Below, piece by piece: positions 8,093 through 17,120 of a DNA stretch of 64,000 bases. Origin of the DNA: Chitinophagales bacterium (GTDB lineage: Bacteria; Bacteroidota; Bacteroidia; Chitinophagales; CAIOSU01); assembly GCA_026003335.1 (NCBI GenBank), contig BPHB01000001.1, positions 1,262,591 through 1,326,590 on the forward strand, in the 5' to 3' direction. The number at the start of each line of letters is the position of its first letter. The first letter of the stretch is position 1. The notes under the pieces are model-generated. The model did no database searches and was not told the DNA's origin. It saw only the letters and a list, made by a program, of their open reading frames with translations. The translations under genes and the position numbers were made by a program.

Positions 8093-9118
8093 ATGACTGC
8101 CGTTTCCCGAAAAAAAGTGCATTTCACGGTCACCAGGCTCCTGCGCCATTATCTGGCCGAATATGACCGGGAGTCACGGTTGCCTGTAACCTACAATGAT
8201 TTGCTGCGCTACAGCGAAACAATTCCCCACCGCGATAAAAACGGAAATGAAACATTGTGGGAAACAGTGATGTATGACCACGGAATGGCAGCCGAGCTAA
8301 ATGCCGGCCTTGCTATGATCTACTCCATACTCAAAAACGATGGCGACACCTCAGTGCTGGAACACCTCTACGTCTCCCGCATAGATTACTGCACCTTCGG
8401 CAACTCCAATCCGTTTCGCGTACGCATAGTCAACATGTTCAATGATAACTACGACTACTTTTACGTCAAAAAGGCCGATGCCTCCCGGATTTACGGACTG
8501 GAGCTGGAGCATATTCTTTCACCCAACCGCATAAACTATCTGGTGGATAAGGATACGCTGATTGAAGAACACATACCCGGCATTCCCGGAAATGACTTCA
8601 TCCGCCACTACATACATAAAACCGAAGCCAATAAAGTCAGAATTGCCAAAGAGTTTGTCAAATTCAACGAGCGTTGTTTTGTACGCCTGCTGGGCGACAT
8701 GCGATCTTATAACTATGTGGTTGACGTAACTCCGGATTTTGAAGATGAGCAATATCGCATCCGGCCCATTGACTTTGATCAGCAATCATACGAAGGGAAA
8801 AAGACTATGTACCTCCCCCAGTTTTTTAAAGAAAACAACCCTATCGTCAAAATGTGCATGGAGTTGATGACCCCAGAAACTTACCGGCAGTATCAGAATG
8901 AAGAGCGTACCCTGGTTAGCCACCGCATGAAAGCCGAGCGCACACGAATACGAGACCTGCTCAACTGCATGAAAAAGGACACTCTTTCGCGGCCAGAGAA
9001 AATCGCCCAACTTCGCAGTGAACTGGCCAGACACCACAAGGAACCTTCTTTTGAAAAATGCCAGACCATGGGCGAAATTGTGGAGCATCAGCTTAAGGTC
9101 ATGCTTGCCAACCGCTAA
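8093..9118 (+). CDS. uncharacterised protein with kinase-like motifs
   Basis: This 341-residue cytosolic protein has no membrane segment. I do not recognise a named family. The middle reads like a divergent kinase or aminoglycoside-phosphotransferase fold: Y-F-Y-V-K-K-A-D (122-129) as a possible ATP-binding lysine strand, a conserved-looking G-L-E-L-E-H (135-140), then L-L-G-D-M-R-S-Y-N-Y-V-V-D (199-211), which resembles the catalytic loop GDxxxxN, and I-R-P-I-D-F-D-Q (223-230), which resembles the metal-binding IDFD of APH kinases. Order and spacing agree with that fold. The C-terminal 100 residues are helical and basic. The kinase call is inference only. The gene stands alone between the redox pair and the ilv leader. 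Confidence 0.6.
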   Translation: MTAVSRKKVHFTVTRLLRHYLAEYDRESRLPVTYNDLLRYSETIPHRDKNGNETLWETVMYDHGMAAELNAGLAMIYSILKNDGDTSVLEHLYVSRIDYCTFGNSNPFRVRIVNMFNDNYDYFYVKKADASRIYGLELEHILSPNRINYLVDKDTLIEEHIPGIPGNDFIRHYIHKTEANKVRIAKEFVKFNERCFVRLLGDMRSYNYVVDVTPDFEDEQYRIRPIDFDQQSYEGKKTMYLPQFFKENNPIVKMCMELMTPETYRQYQNEERTLVSHRMKAERTRIRDLLNCMKKDTLSRPEKIAQLRSELARHHKEPSFEKCQTMGEIVEHQLKVMLANR

Positions 9119-9165
9119 CTTAAGCCTCTTTTAACTCCTTTAACCGGAATTTCTGCAACGTAAAC

Positions 9166-9197
9166 TTGACATTATAGTATTTCTTCCCTTATTTTAC
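9166..9197 (+). promoter_or_regulatory. candidate promoter of the ilv leader
   Basis: TTG at 9166-9168 and TATTTTAC at 9190-9197 are separated by 21 bases, near the Bacteroidota spacing. The -7 box keeps TAnnTT but lacks the final TG. Transcription would begin near 9203, about 17 bases before the leader peptide start. Confidence 0.4.
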
Positions 9198-9219
9198 ACC
9201 CGTTTCAATCAGTACCAGC

Positions 9220-9276
9220 ATGCTTTGTGTGGTTTCCATCATTATTATCGTCATTAGCGGCACACGCTGGCGGTGA
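9220..9276 (+). CDS. ilvL: ilv operon leader peptide (attenuator)
   Basis: An 18-codon open frame, MLCVVSIIIIVISGTRWR. Eight of the nine codons from 4 to 12 are Val or Ile (V V S I I I I V I), and one Leu codon stands at position 2. It ends 25 bases before a strong terminator hairpin and lies upstream of seven genes, six of them for isoleucine/valine synthesis. This is the layout of a classical leader peptide: when Ile-tRNA or Val-tRNA is short of charge the ribosome stalls on codons 4-12. No ATA codon is used. The stop codon (9274-9276) lies inside the antiterminator strand. I call it ilvL by analogy with enteric bacteria; there is no sequence homology. Confidence 0.85.
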   Translation: MLCVVSIIIIVISGTRWR

Positions 9277-9316
9277 GGATGGAATGCCATGAAAATAAAA
9301 GGAGCCGTTCTCACCG
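9247..9316 (+). promoter_or_regulatory. alternative RNA helices of the ilv attenuator
   Basis: Segment 2 (9271-9282, CGGTGAGGATGG) can pair with segment 3 (9305-9316, CCGTTCTCACCG) in 12 consecutive pairs, two of them G-U. This antiterminator would break the terminator stem. Segment 2 can also fold back on leader codons: AGCG 9256-9259 with CGCT 9265-9268, TCA 9251-9253 with TGA 9274-9276, and ATC 9247-9249 with GAT 9278-9280. A stalled ribosome would cover segment 1 and free segment 2 for antitermination. The pairings are seen; the mechanism is inferred from the enteric model. Confidence 0.75.
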
Positions 9317-9330
9317 AGAACGGCTCTTTT
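9302..9330 (+). terminator. rho-independent terminator of the ilv attenuator
   Basis: GAGCCGTTCTC (9302-9312) and GAGAACGGCTC (9316-9326) form a perfect 11-bp stem with a 3-base loop, followed by TTTT and preceded by AAAA. It ends 45 bases before ilvE, so it must be read through for operon expression. Confidence 0.88.
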
Positions 9331-9375
9331 CATTTATGCTGTGGCTGGTATCGTTCAGATAAATAAAAACAGACT

Positions 9376-10266
9376 ATGTATTTTTCCAACAAGAGCTATG
9401 TTTTCCTTAACGGAGAATTTATCAAAGCTTCCGATGCCAGAATAACCCTGTTTAATCAAACCCTCCACTACGGCAACGGGGTGTTTGAAGGCATCAGAGC
9501 CTATGGCAGCCCTTCAGGCACCACTATTTTTAAGGCCCGTGAACACTATAAACGCCTGAAAGAATCCGCACGCAAAATGCACCTGAAATTTGACTATTCC
9601 ATCAGCGAGCTTATTGACGCCACCTATCAGTTGCTGAAAAAAAATCATCTTGCCGATGCATATATCCGGCCCTTGCTGTTTTCCGGTGTCAACATGCGAC
9701 TGCTACCCAGTGAAGAGTCCAACCTGTTTATTGGCGCATGGAAATGGGAACGCTACCTGGGAGATAAACTTGTCAGCGTTACTATTTCCTCCTATGAACG
9801 CCCTAATCCACACTCCTGCATTGTAGACGCTAAGGTAACAGGCCATTACACCACATCCATTCTGGCTACCTATGAAGCACGTAAGAAAGGCTTTGATGAG
9901 GCTCTGCTCCTGGATATGCATGGCCACGTGGCTGAGGCCCCTGGCTCCAACTTCTTTTATGAGAAAAACGGAGTTTTGTATACTCCACCTCCGGGTCATA
10001 TACTCCCTGGCATCACCCGGGCTACCGTCATGGAAATTGCCAAAGAACTCGGCATTCCGGTCAAGGAAGAACTATTTACCCCGGAACAATTGCATGACGC
10101 AGACTCTGCTTTTTTCACCGGCACAGCAGCAGAAGTGGCAGGAATAAAAAGCATTGACAACCGCAGGTTTCGCAAAAAATGGGAGGATACAGCCGGATAT
10201 ATTTTGTCTCAAAAGTATAAAGAGTATATCCGCACCGGAGATTATTCACACAGCGGCATTATCTGA
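9376..10266 (+). CDS. ilvE: branched-chain amino-acid aminotransferase
   Basis: A 296-residue fold-type IV PLP enzyme that exchanges amino groups between glutamate and the 2-oxo acids of Ile, Val and Leu. Visible motifs: H-Y-G-N-G-V-F-E-G-I-R (31-41), the PLP lysine K153 in D-A-K-V-T-G-H-Y, E-A-P-G-S-N-F-F (187-194) and L-P-G-I-T-R (210-215). Length is normal. D-amino-acid aminotransferase and aminodeoxychorismate lyase share the fold, but the operon setting decides for ilvE. It is the first structural gene after the attenuator and ends exactly where ilvD begins (stop and start adjacent). Confidence 0.93.
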   Translation: MYFSNKSYVFLNGEFIKASDARITLFNQTLHYGNGVFEGIRAYGSPSGTTIFKAREHYKRLKESARKMHLKFDYSISELIDATYQLLKKNHLADAYIRPLLFSGVNMRLLPSEESNLFIGAWKWERYLGDKLVSVTISSYERPNPHSCIVDAKVTGHYTTSILATYEARKKGFDEALLLDMHGHVAEAPGSNFFYEKNGVLYTPPPGHILPGITRATVMEIAKELGIPVKEELFTPEQLHDADSAFFTGTAAEVAGIKSIDNRRFRKKWEDTAGYILSQKYKEYIRTGDYSHSGII

Positions 10267-12009
10267 ATGAAACGTATTAACCGATATAGCCAAACCGTCA
10301 CGCAGGATGAAACACAGCCTGCCGCCCAGGCCATGCTCTATGCTACAGGCTTATCCGAAAAGGATATGCAGAAAGCTCAGGTAGGCATCGTCAGCAATTG
10401 GTTTGAAGGCAACCCCTGCAATATGCATCTGAATGACCTTTCGGATATTGTAAAAAAAGCAGTAACCGAAGCCGGCATGGTAGGCTTGAGATTTAATACC
10501 ATTGGCGTAAGCGATGGCATCTCTATGGGCACTGCCGGAATGCGTTATTCCCTCCCTTCCCGTGAGTTGATAGCCGACTCCATTGAAACCGTTGTCAATG
10601 CACAATGGTATGATGGATTAATAACCATTGCGGGATGTGACAAAAACATGCCGGGAGCCCTCATCGCCATGGCCCGCCTCAACCGGCCTTCCCTGATGGT
10701 TTACGGAGGTACCATAGCATCCGGCCGCTATAATGGCAGAAAACTGGATGTCGTATCGGCCTTTGAAGCTCTGGGAGAAAAATTTGCCGGCAAAATTTCA
10801 GATGCTGACTACAAAAACATTATCAAAAATGCCTGCCCCGGAGCAGGTGCCTGCGGAGGTATGTACACAGCCAATACCATGGCTTCGGCTATAGAGGCTC
10901 TGGGGATGAGCCTGCCCTTCAGTTCATCCAATCCGGCCCGAAGTAAGGAAAAACAGCTTGAATGTGTGGCCGCAGGAAAAGCTATCCGTTTGCTTCTGCA
11001 AAAAAACATACGCCCGTCTGACATCATGACCCGCAAGGCTTTTGAGAATGCAATTACTCTGGTCATGGTATTGGGAGGCTCAACTAATGCAGTCATCCAC
11101 CTTATTGCCATGGCCAAAGCAATAGGAGTTCGGCTCACACTGGACGATTTCCAGAAAATCAGCAATAAAACGCCTTATCTGGCTGACCTCAAGCCCAGCG
11201 GTCAGTACCTGATGGAAGACCTACATGCTGCAGGCGGTGTGCCAGCTGTGATGAAGATGTTGCTGAAAGAAAAAATGCTCCATGGCGATTGCCTCACCGT
11301 TACCGGAAAAACTCTAGCCGAGAACCTCTCCCGCGTAAAACCCCTCGCTGCGGGCCAAAAGATTATACAGCCCCTTAAAAATCCTATCAAAAAGACAGGC
11401 CATATACAAATACTCTACGGCAACCTTGCCCCGCAAGGCGCTGTGGCAAAAATTACCGGCAAGGAGGGGGAAAAATTTGAAGGCCCCGCACGGGTCTATA
11501 ACGATGAATTTTCAGCTATCCGCGGCATTCGCAATGGAAAAGTTAAAAAAGGAGATGTAGTAGTTATCCGTTATGAAGGGCCCCGCGGTGCTCCGGGCAT
11601 GCCCGAAATGCTGAAACCTACTTCTGCCATTATGGGAGCCGGCCTCGGTAAAGAGGTAGCCCTGATAACGGATGGCCGCTTCTCTGGCGGCACACATGGC
11701 TTTGTAGTAGGACATATCACCCCTGAAGCTTATGAGGGCGGCCTTATCGCCTTTATTAAAAATGGCGACCGCATCACCATTGACGCCACCAGAAACAAAA
11801 TTCAGGTGCACCTTTCGGCTGAGGAAATCAAAAAACGCAGGGCCCAGTGGAGCCCCCCGAAAGCAAAAGTTAAAAAGGGGTATCTGCTCAAATACATGCG
11901 TCTGGTGTCCTCCGCATCCCAGGGATGTGTAACAGATGATAACAGCTTTTCACACAATAGCTCAAAAAACCAAAAAACCGTTAAAAAGCAAAACACAAAA
12001 ATCACATGA
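10267..12009 (+). CDS. ilvD: dihydroxy-acid dehydratase
   Basis: A 580-residue IlvD/Edd-family iron-sulfur enzyme that dehydrates dihydroxy acids to the 2-oxo acid precursors of Ile and Val. The cluster cysteines are seen at C51 (G-N-P-C-N-M-H), C124 (A-G-C-D-K-N-M-P-G) and C196 ([10 protein letters not shown]). The C terminus carries a Ser/Asn/Lys-rich tail of about 30 residues that is not part of the fold. The stop codon overlaps the ilvB start (ATGA), so the two are probably translationally coupled. Confidence 0.95.
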   Translation: MKRINRYSQTVTQDETQPAAQAMLYATGLSEKDMQKAQVGIVSNWFEGNPCNMHLNDLSDIVKKAVTEAGMVGLRFNTIGVSDGISMGTAGMRYSLPSRELIADSIETVVNAQWYDGLITIAGCDKNMPGALIAMARLNRPSLMVYGGTIASGRYNGRKLDVVSAFEALGEKFAGKISDADYKNIIKNACPGAGACGGMYTANTMASAIEALGMSLPFSSSNPARSKEKQLECVAAGKAIRLLLQKNIRPSDIMTRKAFENAITLVMVLGGSTNAVIHLIAMAKAIGVRLTLDDFQKISNKTPYLADLKPSGQYLMEDLHAAGGVPAVMKMLLKEKMLHGDCLTVTGKTLAENLSRVKPLAAGQKIIQPLKNPIKKTGHIQILYGNLAPQGAVAKITGKEGEKFEGPARVYNDEFSAIRGIRNGKVKKGDVVVIRYEGPRGAPGMPEMLKPTSAIMGAGLGKEVALITDGRFSGGTHGFVVGHITPEAYEGGLIAFIKNGDRITIDATRNKIQVHLSAEEIKKRRAQWSPPKAKVKKGYLLKYMRLVSSASQGCVTDDNSFSHNSSKNQKTVKKQNTKIT

Positions 12010-13748
12010 CTGAAACTTCTACAAAGAAACGTCTGGCTGAGGCATCAGACCCCGTCCGCAATCGCATTATTACGGGCTCAGAAGCCGTCATTCTCTCCTT
12101 GCTGGAGGAGGGAGTGGATACCATCTTTGGCTATCCAGGCGGAGCTATTATGCCTATTTATGATGCCTTATATCACTACAGGCATAAAATCAATCACATT
12201 CTTGTGCGACACGAACAAGGGGCTGCCCATGCTGCCCAAGGCTACGCACGTGTAACCGGCAAACCAGGCGTGTGTTTTGCCACATCCGGGCCGGGAGCAA
12301 CCAACCTCATCACGGGCATTGCCGATGCTCAGATTGATTCTACCCCGATGGTATGCATCACCGGCCAGGTTCCTGTGCATCTGCTCGGAACAGATGCCTT
12401 TCAGGAAACAGATGTTATCGGCATATCTATGCCTGTAACCAAATGGAACTATCGCGTTACCCGACCCGAAGAAATACCCTGGGCTATAGCGCAGGCATTT
12501 TATATCGCCCGCACCGGCCGCCCCGGCCCTGTATTGATTGACATCGCAAAAAATGCCCAGTTCGGCACACTGGAATACTCCTATAAAAAATGCACGGGTA
12601 TCCGCAGCTATCGTCCCTTTCCACAACCCCGTGAAGAAGATATCAAAGCAGCCGCTGACTTAATCAATCGTGCAAAAAGGCCTTACCTCCTTTTCGGTCA
12701 CGGAGTGTTGATAGCAAAAGCAGAAAAAGAATTACAACAACTGATAGAAAAAGCCGGCATTCCTGCCGCTTCTACCTTGCTGGGCTTATCTGCCCTGCCC
12801 TGCGACCATCCGCTGTACGTGGGTTTTCTGGGCATGCACGGCAACTACGGACCCAACATCCTCACCAACAAATGTGACGTGCTGATTGCCGTAGGAATGC
12901 GCTTTGATGACCGCGTAACAGGTGACCTGAAAACCTATGCCAAACAAGCCAAGGTCATACATATTGAAATTGACCCCGCTGAAATTGACAAAAACGTAAA
13001 GACCACCGTTGGCATCCATGCTGACGCCAAAGACGCACTCCATGCCCTGCTGCCGCTGGTGAAAAAAAACCAGCATCCGGAATGGCTCCGGGCATTCAGG
13101 GAATGCGATAAAACAGAATACGAAAAAGTGATCCGGCATGCATGCTTTCCCGAAAAAGGGAAAATACGCATGGCAGAAGTAATACATCAGTTATCCGAAA
13201 AAACCCGTGGTGAGGCTATCATTGTGACTGATGTGGGCCAACACCAGATGATCGCTACGCGGTATTACAAATTCAAAAAACCGCACAGTAATATTTCTTC
13301 AGGCGGTTTAGGCACCATGGGCTTCGCATTGCCCGCAGCTTTGGGAGCCAAAATAGGCCAGCCCCAAAGAGAGGTTATTGCAATCATTGGCGATGGAGGC
13401 TTTCAAATGACCATGCAGGAAATGGCCACTATCTTTCAAACGCAGGCCGCAGTGAAAATCATTATTCTCAACAATGAATTTTTGGGTATGGTACGTCAGT
13501 GGCAGCAATTGTTCTTTGAAAACCGGTATTCCTTTACCGAAATGATAAATCCGGATTTTATTCAGCTTTCAAAAGCATTTGGTATTGAGGCACATTCTAT
13601 CTCCGACAGAAAAGATATCGCCTGGTCACTGGATAAGCTCCTTGACCACAAGGGCCCTTACCTGCTTGAGGTAAAGGTGGAAAAAGAAGAAAATGTGTTT
13701 CCGATGGTGCCCTCGGGTGCCAGTGTTTCCGATGTACGGCTGGAATAA
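12006..13748 (+). CDS. ilvB: acetolactate synthase, large (catalytic) subunit
   Basis: A 580-residue ThDP enzyme that joins pyruvate to pyruvate or 2-oxobutyrate, the first common step of Val and Ile synthesis. The N-terminal domain has F-G-Y-P-G-G-A (41-47) and the catalytic glutamate E70 in V-R-H-E-Q-G-A-A-H. The ThDP motif G-D-G-G-F-Q ... N-N stands near residues 463-495, and Q-W-Q-Q near 500 is usual in anabolic AHAS. An N-terminal extension of about 20 polar residues precedes the fold. The ATGA overlap with ilvD and the small subunit gene 46 bases downstream complete the context. Confidence 0.95.
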   Translation: MTETSTKKRLAEASDPVRNRIITGSEAVILSLLEEGVDTIFGYPGGAIMPIYDALYHYRHKINHILVRHEQGAAHAAQGYARVTGKPGVCFATSGPGATNLITGIADAQIDSTPMVCITGQVPVHLLGTDAFQETDVIGISMPVTKWNYRVTRPEEIPWAIAQAFYIARTGRPGPVLIDIAKNAQFGTLEYSYKKCTGIRSYRPFPQPREEDIKAAADLINRAKRPYLLFGHGVLIAKAEKELQQLIEKAGIPAASTLLGLSALPCDHPLYVGFLGMHGNYGPNILTNKCDVLIAVGMRFDDRVTGDLKTYAKQAKVIHIEIDPAEIDKNVKTTVGIHADAKDALHALLPLVKKNQHPEWLRAFRECDKTEYEKVIRHACFPEKGKIRMAEVIHQLSEKTRGEAIIVTDVGQHQMIATRYYKFKKPHSNISSGGLGTMGFALPAALGAKIGQPQREVIAIIGDGGFQMTMQEMATIFQTQAAVKIIILNNEFLGMVRQWQQLFFENRYSFTEMINPDFIQLSKAFGIEAHSISDRKDIAWSLDKLLDHKGPYLLEVKVEKEENVFPMVPSGASVSDVRLE

Positions 13749-13794
13749 GTTATCCTCAGTCTAAACGTATGTTAAAACTGAAACCCATCATAAA

Positions 13795-14388
13795 ATGAGC
13801 AACCCAAGTTCCATTTACCACGATCCAACCGATTTTTCCCGTGAGCGGGAGTTTACTATATCCGTATTTACGGAAAACAATATCGGACTGCTCAATCACA
13901 TTACTGTGGTCTTCACGCGAAGAAACCTGAATATCAATAGCCTGACTACCTCCGAATCTGAAATCAAAGGCATTTATCGGTTTACCATCACCATTAAAAC
14001 CACGCGCGACACAGTGGAAAAACTGGTAAAACAGCTGGAAAAAATAGTGGATGTGATAAAAGCCTTTGTTTATGAAGAAAAAGAGGTAATCGCCCAGGAG
14101 ATTGCCTTATATAAGATACCTATTAAAGCGGCACAGAACGGGCTGCATGTTGAACAGATCGTACGAGACAGCAATGCCCGCATCCTTGCCATTGAAGCCG
14201 GTTATATCGTAATTGAAAAAACGGGAACACAAAAGGAAACACAACGGCTTTTTGAAAAGCTTGAACCTCATGGCGTGCTGGAATTTGTCCGCTCAGGCCG
14301 GGTTGCCGTTACCCGCTCCATGCATAATCTGGACGCCTTCCTCAAAGAAATAGAAAAAAACTCTGTCAATCATCAAAAAACAAACTGA
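13795..14388 (+). CDS. ilvN: acetolactate synthase, small (regulatory) subunit
   Basis: A 197-residue subunit with an N-terminal ACT domain: F-T-I-S-V-F-T-E-N-N-I-G-L-L-N-H-I (about 20-36) with the Asn and Gly that bind feedback valine, then the C-terminal domain typical of the longer IlvH-type small subunits. It binds the large subunit, raises activity and gives valine inhibition. The start ATG overlaps the stop of a 9-codon open frame (13769-13798). It ends 6 bases before ilvC. Confidence 0.93.
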   Translation: MSNPSSIYHDPTDFSREREFTISVFTENNIGLLNHITVVFTRRNLNINSLTTSESEIKGIYRFTITIKTTRDTVEKLVKQLEKIVDVIKAFVYEEKEVIAQEIALYKIPIKAAQNGLHVEQIVRDSNARILAIEAGYIVIEKTGTQKETQRLFEKLEPHGVLEFVRSGRVAVTRSMHNLDAFLKEIEKNSVNHQKTN

Positions 14389-14394
14389 ATAATT

Positions 14395-15432
14395 ATGGCA
14401 CAAATTGATTTTGGCGGTGTGATAGAAAACGTGATTACCCGCGATGAATTCCCCATGCAAAAAGCACTGGACATACTGAAAGAGGAAACCCTGGCCGTGT
14501 TAGGCTATGGCGTGCAAGGCCCCGGACAGGCGCTCAACCTGCGAGACAACGGCTTTAACGTAATCGTAGGTCAGCGCAAGGGCACCAAAAGCTGGGACCG
14601 CGCATTGCAAGACGGCTTTACCGAAGGAAAAGACCTCTTTGAACTGGAGGAAGCTGCTCAGCATGGCACCGTATTATTATTTCTGCTTTCTGATGCCGGC
14701 CAGATTGCGTTCTGGCCTACGCTGAAAAAGCATCTCACCAAAGGAAAAACATTGTACTTCTCCCACGGCTTTGGCATTACCTATAACGACCAGACCGGCA
14801 TTGTGCCTCCGGAAGATGTGGACGTGGTGCTCGTAGCCCCAAAAGGCTCCGGCACAAGCCTGCGCAGAAAGTTTCTGCAAGGGAAAGGACTGAACGCCAG
14901 CTATGCAGTTTACCAGGATGCAAGCGGCAAAGCAAAAAATAAAGCACTGGCCCTCGGCATTGGTATCGGCTCAGCATTTCTGTTTGAGACCACTTTCAAA
15001 AAAGAGGTATACAGCGACCTTACCGGTGAACGTGGAACCCTTATGGGTGCCCTGGCCGGTATCTTTGAGGCACAATATAACCTGCTGCGTAAAAAGGGAC
15101 ACCTGCCCAGCGAAGCCTTTAACGAAACAGTGGAGGAGCTTACCGAAAGCCTTATTCTGCTTGTTTCAGAAAATGGCATGGACTGGATGTTTGCTAACTG
15201 CTCCACTACTGCACAACGTGGCGCCCTGGACTGGCGCCACAGGTTCAGAAAAGCCGTAGAACCCGTATTTGAAGAACTCTATGAAAGTGTTGCCTCCGGT
15301 GAACAGGCCCGCATCGTTATTCAGGCCAACAGCGATCCAGACTACCGAAAAAAACTGCAACAGGAATTAAAAGAAATGCGCGATTCGGAAATGTGGAAGG
15401 CGGGTGCACAGGTGCGAAAACTCAGACCCTGA
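14395..15432 (+). CDS. ilvC: ketol-acid reductoisomerase
   Basis: A 345-residue enzyme that isomerises and reduces acetolactate or acetohydroxybutyrate. The Rossmann motif L-G-Y-G-V-Q-G-P-G-Q-A (36-46) is followed by the cofactor loop G-Q-R-K-G-T-K-S-W-D-R-A (59-70); Arg, Lys and Ser there point to NADPH. Metal ligands D208 and E212 stand in D-L-T-G-E-R-G. Length agrees with class I enzymes. The gene has a short spacing to ilvN, and a 70 base gap follows before the small orf. Confidence 0.94.
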   Translation: MAQIDFGGVIENVITRDEFPMQKALDILKEETLAVLGYGVQGPGQALNLRDNGFNVIVGQRKGTKSWDRALQDGFTEGKDLFELEEAAQHGTVLLFLLSDAGQIAFWPTLKKHLTKGKTLYFSHGFGITYNDQTGIVPPEDVDVVLVAPKGSGTSLRRKFLQGKGLNASYAVYQDASGKAKNKALALGIGIGSAFLFETTFKKEVYSDLTGERGTLMGALAGIFEAQYNLLRKKGHLPSEAFNETVEELTESLILLVSENGMDWMFANCSTTAQRGALDWRHRFRKAVEPVFEELYESVASGEQARIVIQANSDPDYRKKLQQELKEMRDSEMWKAGAQVRKLRP

Positions 15433-15502
15433 TCCACAGAAATGAGGCTGAAACGGGAAAAAACGATGCAAGAATAATTATCCGTATTTAATCTTAAAAC
15501 TC

Positions 15503-15802
15503 ATGAGTAAAATAATCAATCTCCAAGAAGATTTCAGCAGGAGTCCTCACTACCGGGAAGCTCTAAAAAAAGCTATAGAATCACTGCAAGATATTCGCGA
15601 AGACTTATTCCATTCAGCTGTAAACTTATCTGTCACCGGAAAGTGGAAGGCATGGTCTGAACAGCAACCAGAAGGAACGGTATTTGCATTCAATACTGAA
15701 TCACTTAAAAGCTCCGGTGATAAAAATGTTATCCTTATCTGCAACCTGATAGAGGAAGTAGATAATGTAAAAACAGACTTGGAAAGCAAAAAAGGATTAT
15801 AG
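15503..15802 (+). CDS. hypothetical 99-residue protein inside the ilv operon
   Basis: I do not recognise this protein. It is small, charged and soluble, without signal peptide or membrane segment. The N-terminal half is helical (R-E-A-L-K-K-A-I-E-S-L-Q-D-I-R-E, about 18-33), and the second half has strand-like stretches such as K-N-V-I-L-I-C-N-L-I. Support for coding is its position: same strand, 70 bases after ilvC and 7 bases before ilvA, with a plausible ATG. It could be a conserved local partner or a neutral insertion. Confidence 0.6.
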   Translation: MSKIINLQEDFSRSPHYREALKKAIESLQDIREDLFHSAVNLSVTGKWKAWSEQQPEGTVFAFNTESLKSSGDKNVILICNLIEEVDNVKTDLESKKGL

Positions 15803-15809
15803 TTGAGTC

Positions 15810-17075
15810 ATGACCACTACAACAAAATCAAAACTCATCCCCGTTGAACACATTCGCAAAGCACAGCAGAAGCTTAAAGGTGTAGTAACGCGCACTCCGC
15901 TGACCCACAGCCCCAATCTCTCGCGCGAATTCGGGTGCAATATTTATCTGAAACGCGAAGATCTGCAGGTGGTGCGCTCGTACAAACTGCGCGGAGCCTA
16001 TAACAAAATTTCTTCCATTCTTAAAGACAAAGCCGAAAAAGGTATCGTAGCCGCCAGCGCGGGCAACCACGCACAGGGGGTTGCTTACTCATGTCACGCC
16101 TTAGGTATTCATGGTAAAATTTATATGCCCAATCCCACCACCCGCCAAAAAATTGACAAGGTGAAAATGTTCGGACGTGAATACGTGGAAATCGTTCTTA
16201 CAGGCGATACTTACGATGATGCGTACCGTGTGGCCATGGAAGAATGCAGGAAGCACGACAAGGTGTTTATTCATCCTTTTGAAGACGAAAAGGTGATTGA
16301 GGGACAAGGTACAGTGGGCCTGGAAATACTGGAAGACATGGACGAACCCATAGACTTCCTTTTTCTGCCCATAGGCGGAGGCGGTCTCGCTTCCGGTGTG
16401 GGCAGCGTGTTCAAACAGCTCAGCCCTGCAACAAAAGTTATTGGTGTGGAACCTGAAGGAGCCCCCGCCATGAAAGAGTCGCTGCGCCAGGGCAAAGTGG
16501 TTACCCTTGATGAGATTGACAATTTCGTGGATGGCGCAGCCGTAAAACAGGTAGGTGAGCTTACTTTTTCCGTATGCCGTGAAGCACTGGATGATATGAC
16601 ACTTGTGCCTGAAGGAAAGATTTGCACGATAATCCTTCGCCTTTACAACGAAGAGGGCATGGTCGTTGAGCCTGCGGGAGCATTGACCATCAGCGCTCTG
16701 GATTTCCATCGTAACCAGATAGAAGGGAAAAATGTCGTATGTCTGGTAAGTGGCGGTAACAATGACATCATGCGTACGGCTGAAATCAAAGAACGCTCGC
16801 TGCTCTATGAAGGACTAAAACACTATTTTATCATTCGCTTTCCGCAACGCGCTGGCGCCCTGCGCGAGTTTTTGAATGATGTGCTCGGCCCCACCGATGA
16901 CATCTGCCACTTTGAGTACACCAAGAAAAACAGCCGCGAAAGCGGACCAGCACTTATCGGAATTGAATTAGTAAAAAAAGAAGACTACCACGGGTTGATT
17001 CAAAGAATGAAAAAATTTCACATCAACTACGAGGAAGTTAATAACAACCCGAACCTGTTTAATTATTTCATATAG
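15810..17075 (+). CDS. ilvA: threonine dehydratase (threonine ammonia-lyase)
   Basis: A 421-residue PLP enzyme that converts threonine to 2-oxobutyrate, the committed step to isoleucine. The PLP lysine is K59 in R-S-Y-K-L-R-G-A. A-S-A-G-N-H-A-Q-G-V-A (about 86-96) and the glycine loop G-G-G-G-L-A-S-G bind the cofactor phosphate. The C-terminal part (about 335-421) is a single ACT-like regulatory domain, as in enzymes of this length, so feedback control by isoleucine is expected. Last gene of the ilv operon. Confidence 0.94.
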   Translation: MTTTTKSKLIPVEHIRKAQQKLKGVVTRTPLTHSPNLSREFGCNIYLKREDLQVVRSYKLRGAYNKISSILKDKAEKGIVAASAGNHAQGVAYSCHALGIHGKIYMPNPTTRQKIDKVKMFGREYVEIVLTGDTYDDAYRVAMEECRKHDKVFIHPFEDEKVIEGQGTVGLEILEDMDEPIDFLFLPIGGGGLASGVGSVFKQLSPATKVIGVEPEGAPAMKESLRQGKVVTLDEIDNFVDGAAVKQVGELTFSVCREALDDMTLVPEGKICTIILRLYNEEGMVVEPAGALTISALDFHRNQIEGKNVVCLVSGGNNDIMRTAEIKERSLLYEGLKHYFIIRFPQRAGALREFLNDVLGPTDDICHFEYTKKNSRESGPALIGIELVKKEDYHGLIQRMKKFHINYEEVNNNPNLFNYFI

Positions 17076-17086
17076 TGAGATAAAAA

Positions 17087-17117
17087 TTGACTCATCCGCA
17101 TAAAATAATTAAACTTG
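17087..17117 (+). promoter_or_regulatory. promoter of the tetR/efflux operon
   Basis: TTG (17087-17089), 20 bases, then TAAACTTG (17110-17117), one mismatch from TAnnTTTG. The expected start site (near 17123) falls inside the inverted repeat that follows. Confidence 0.65.
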
Positions 17118-17120
17118 CAC

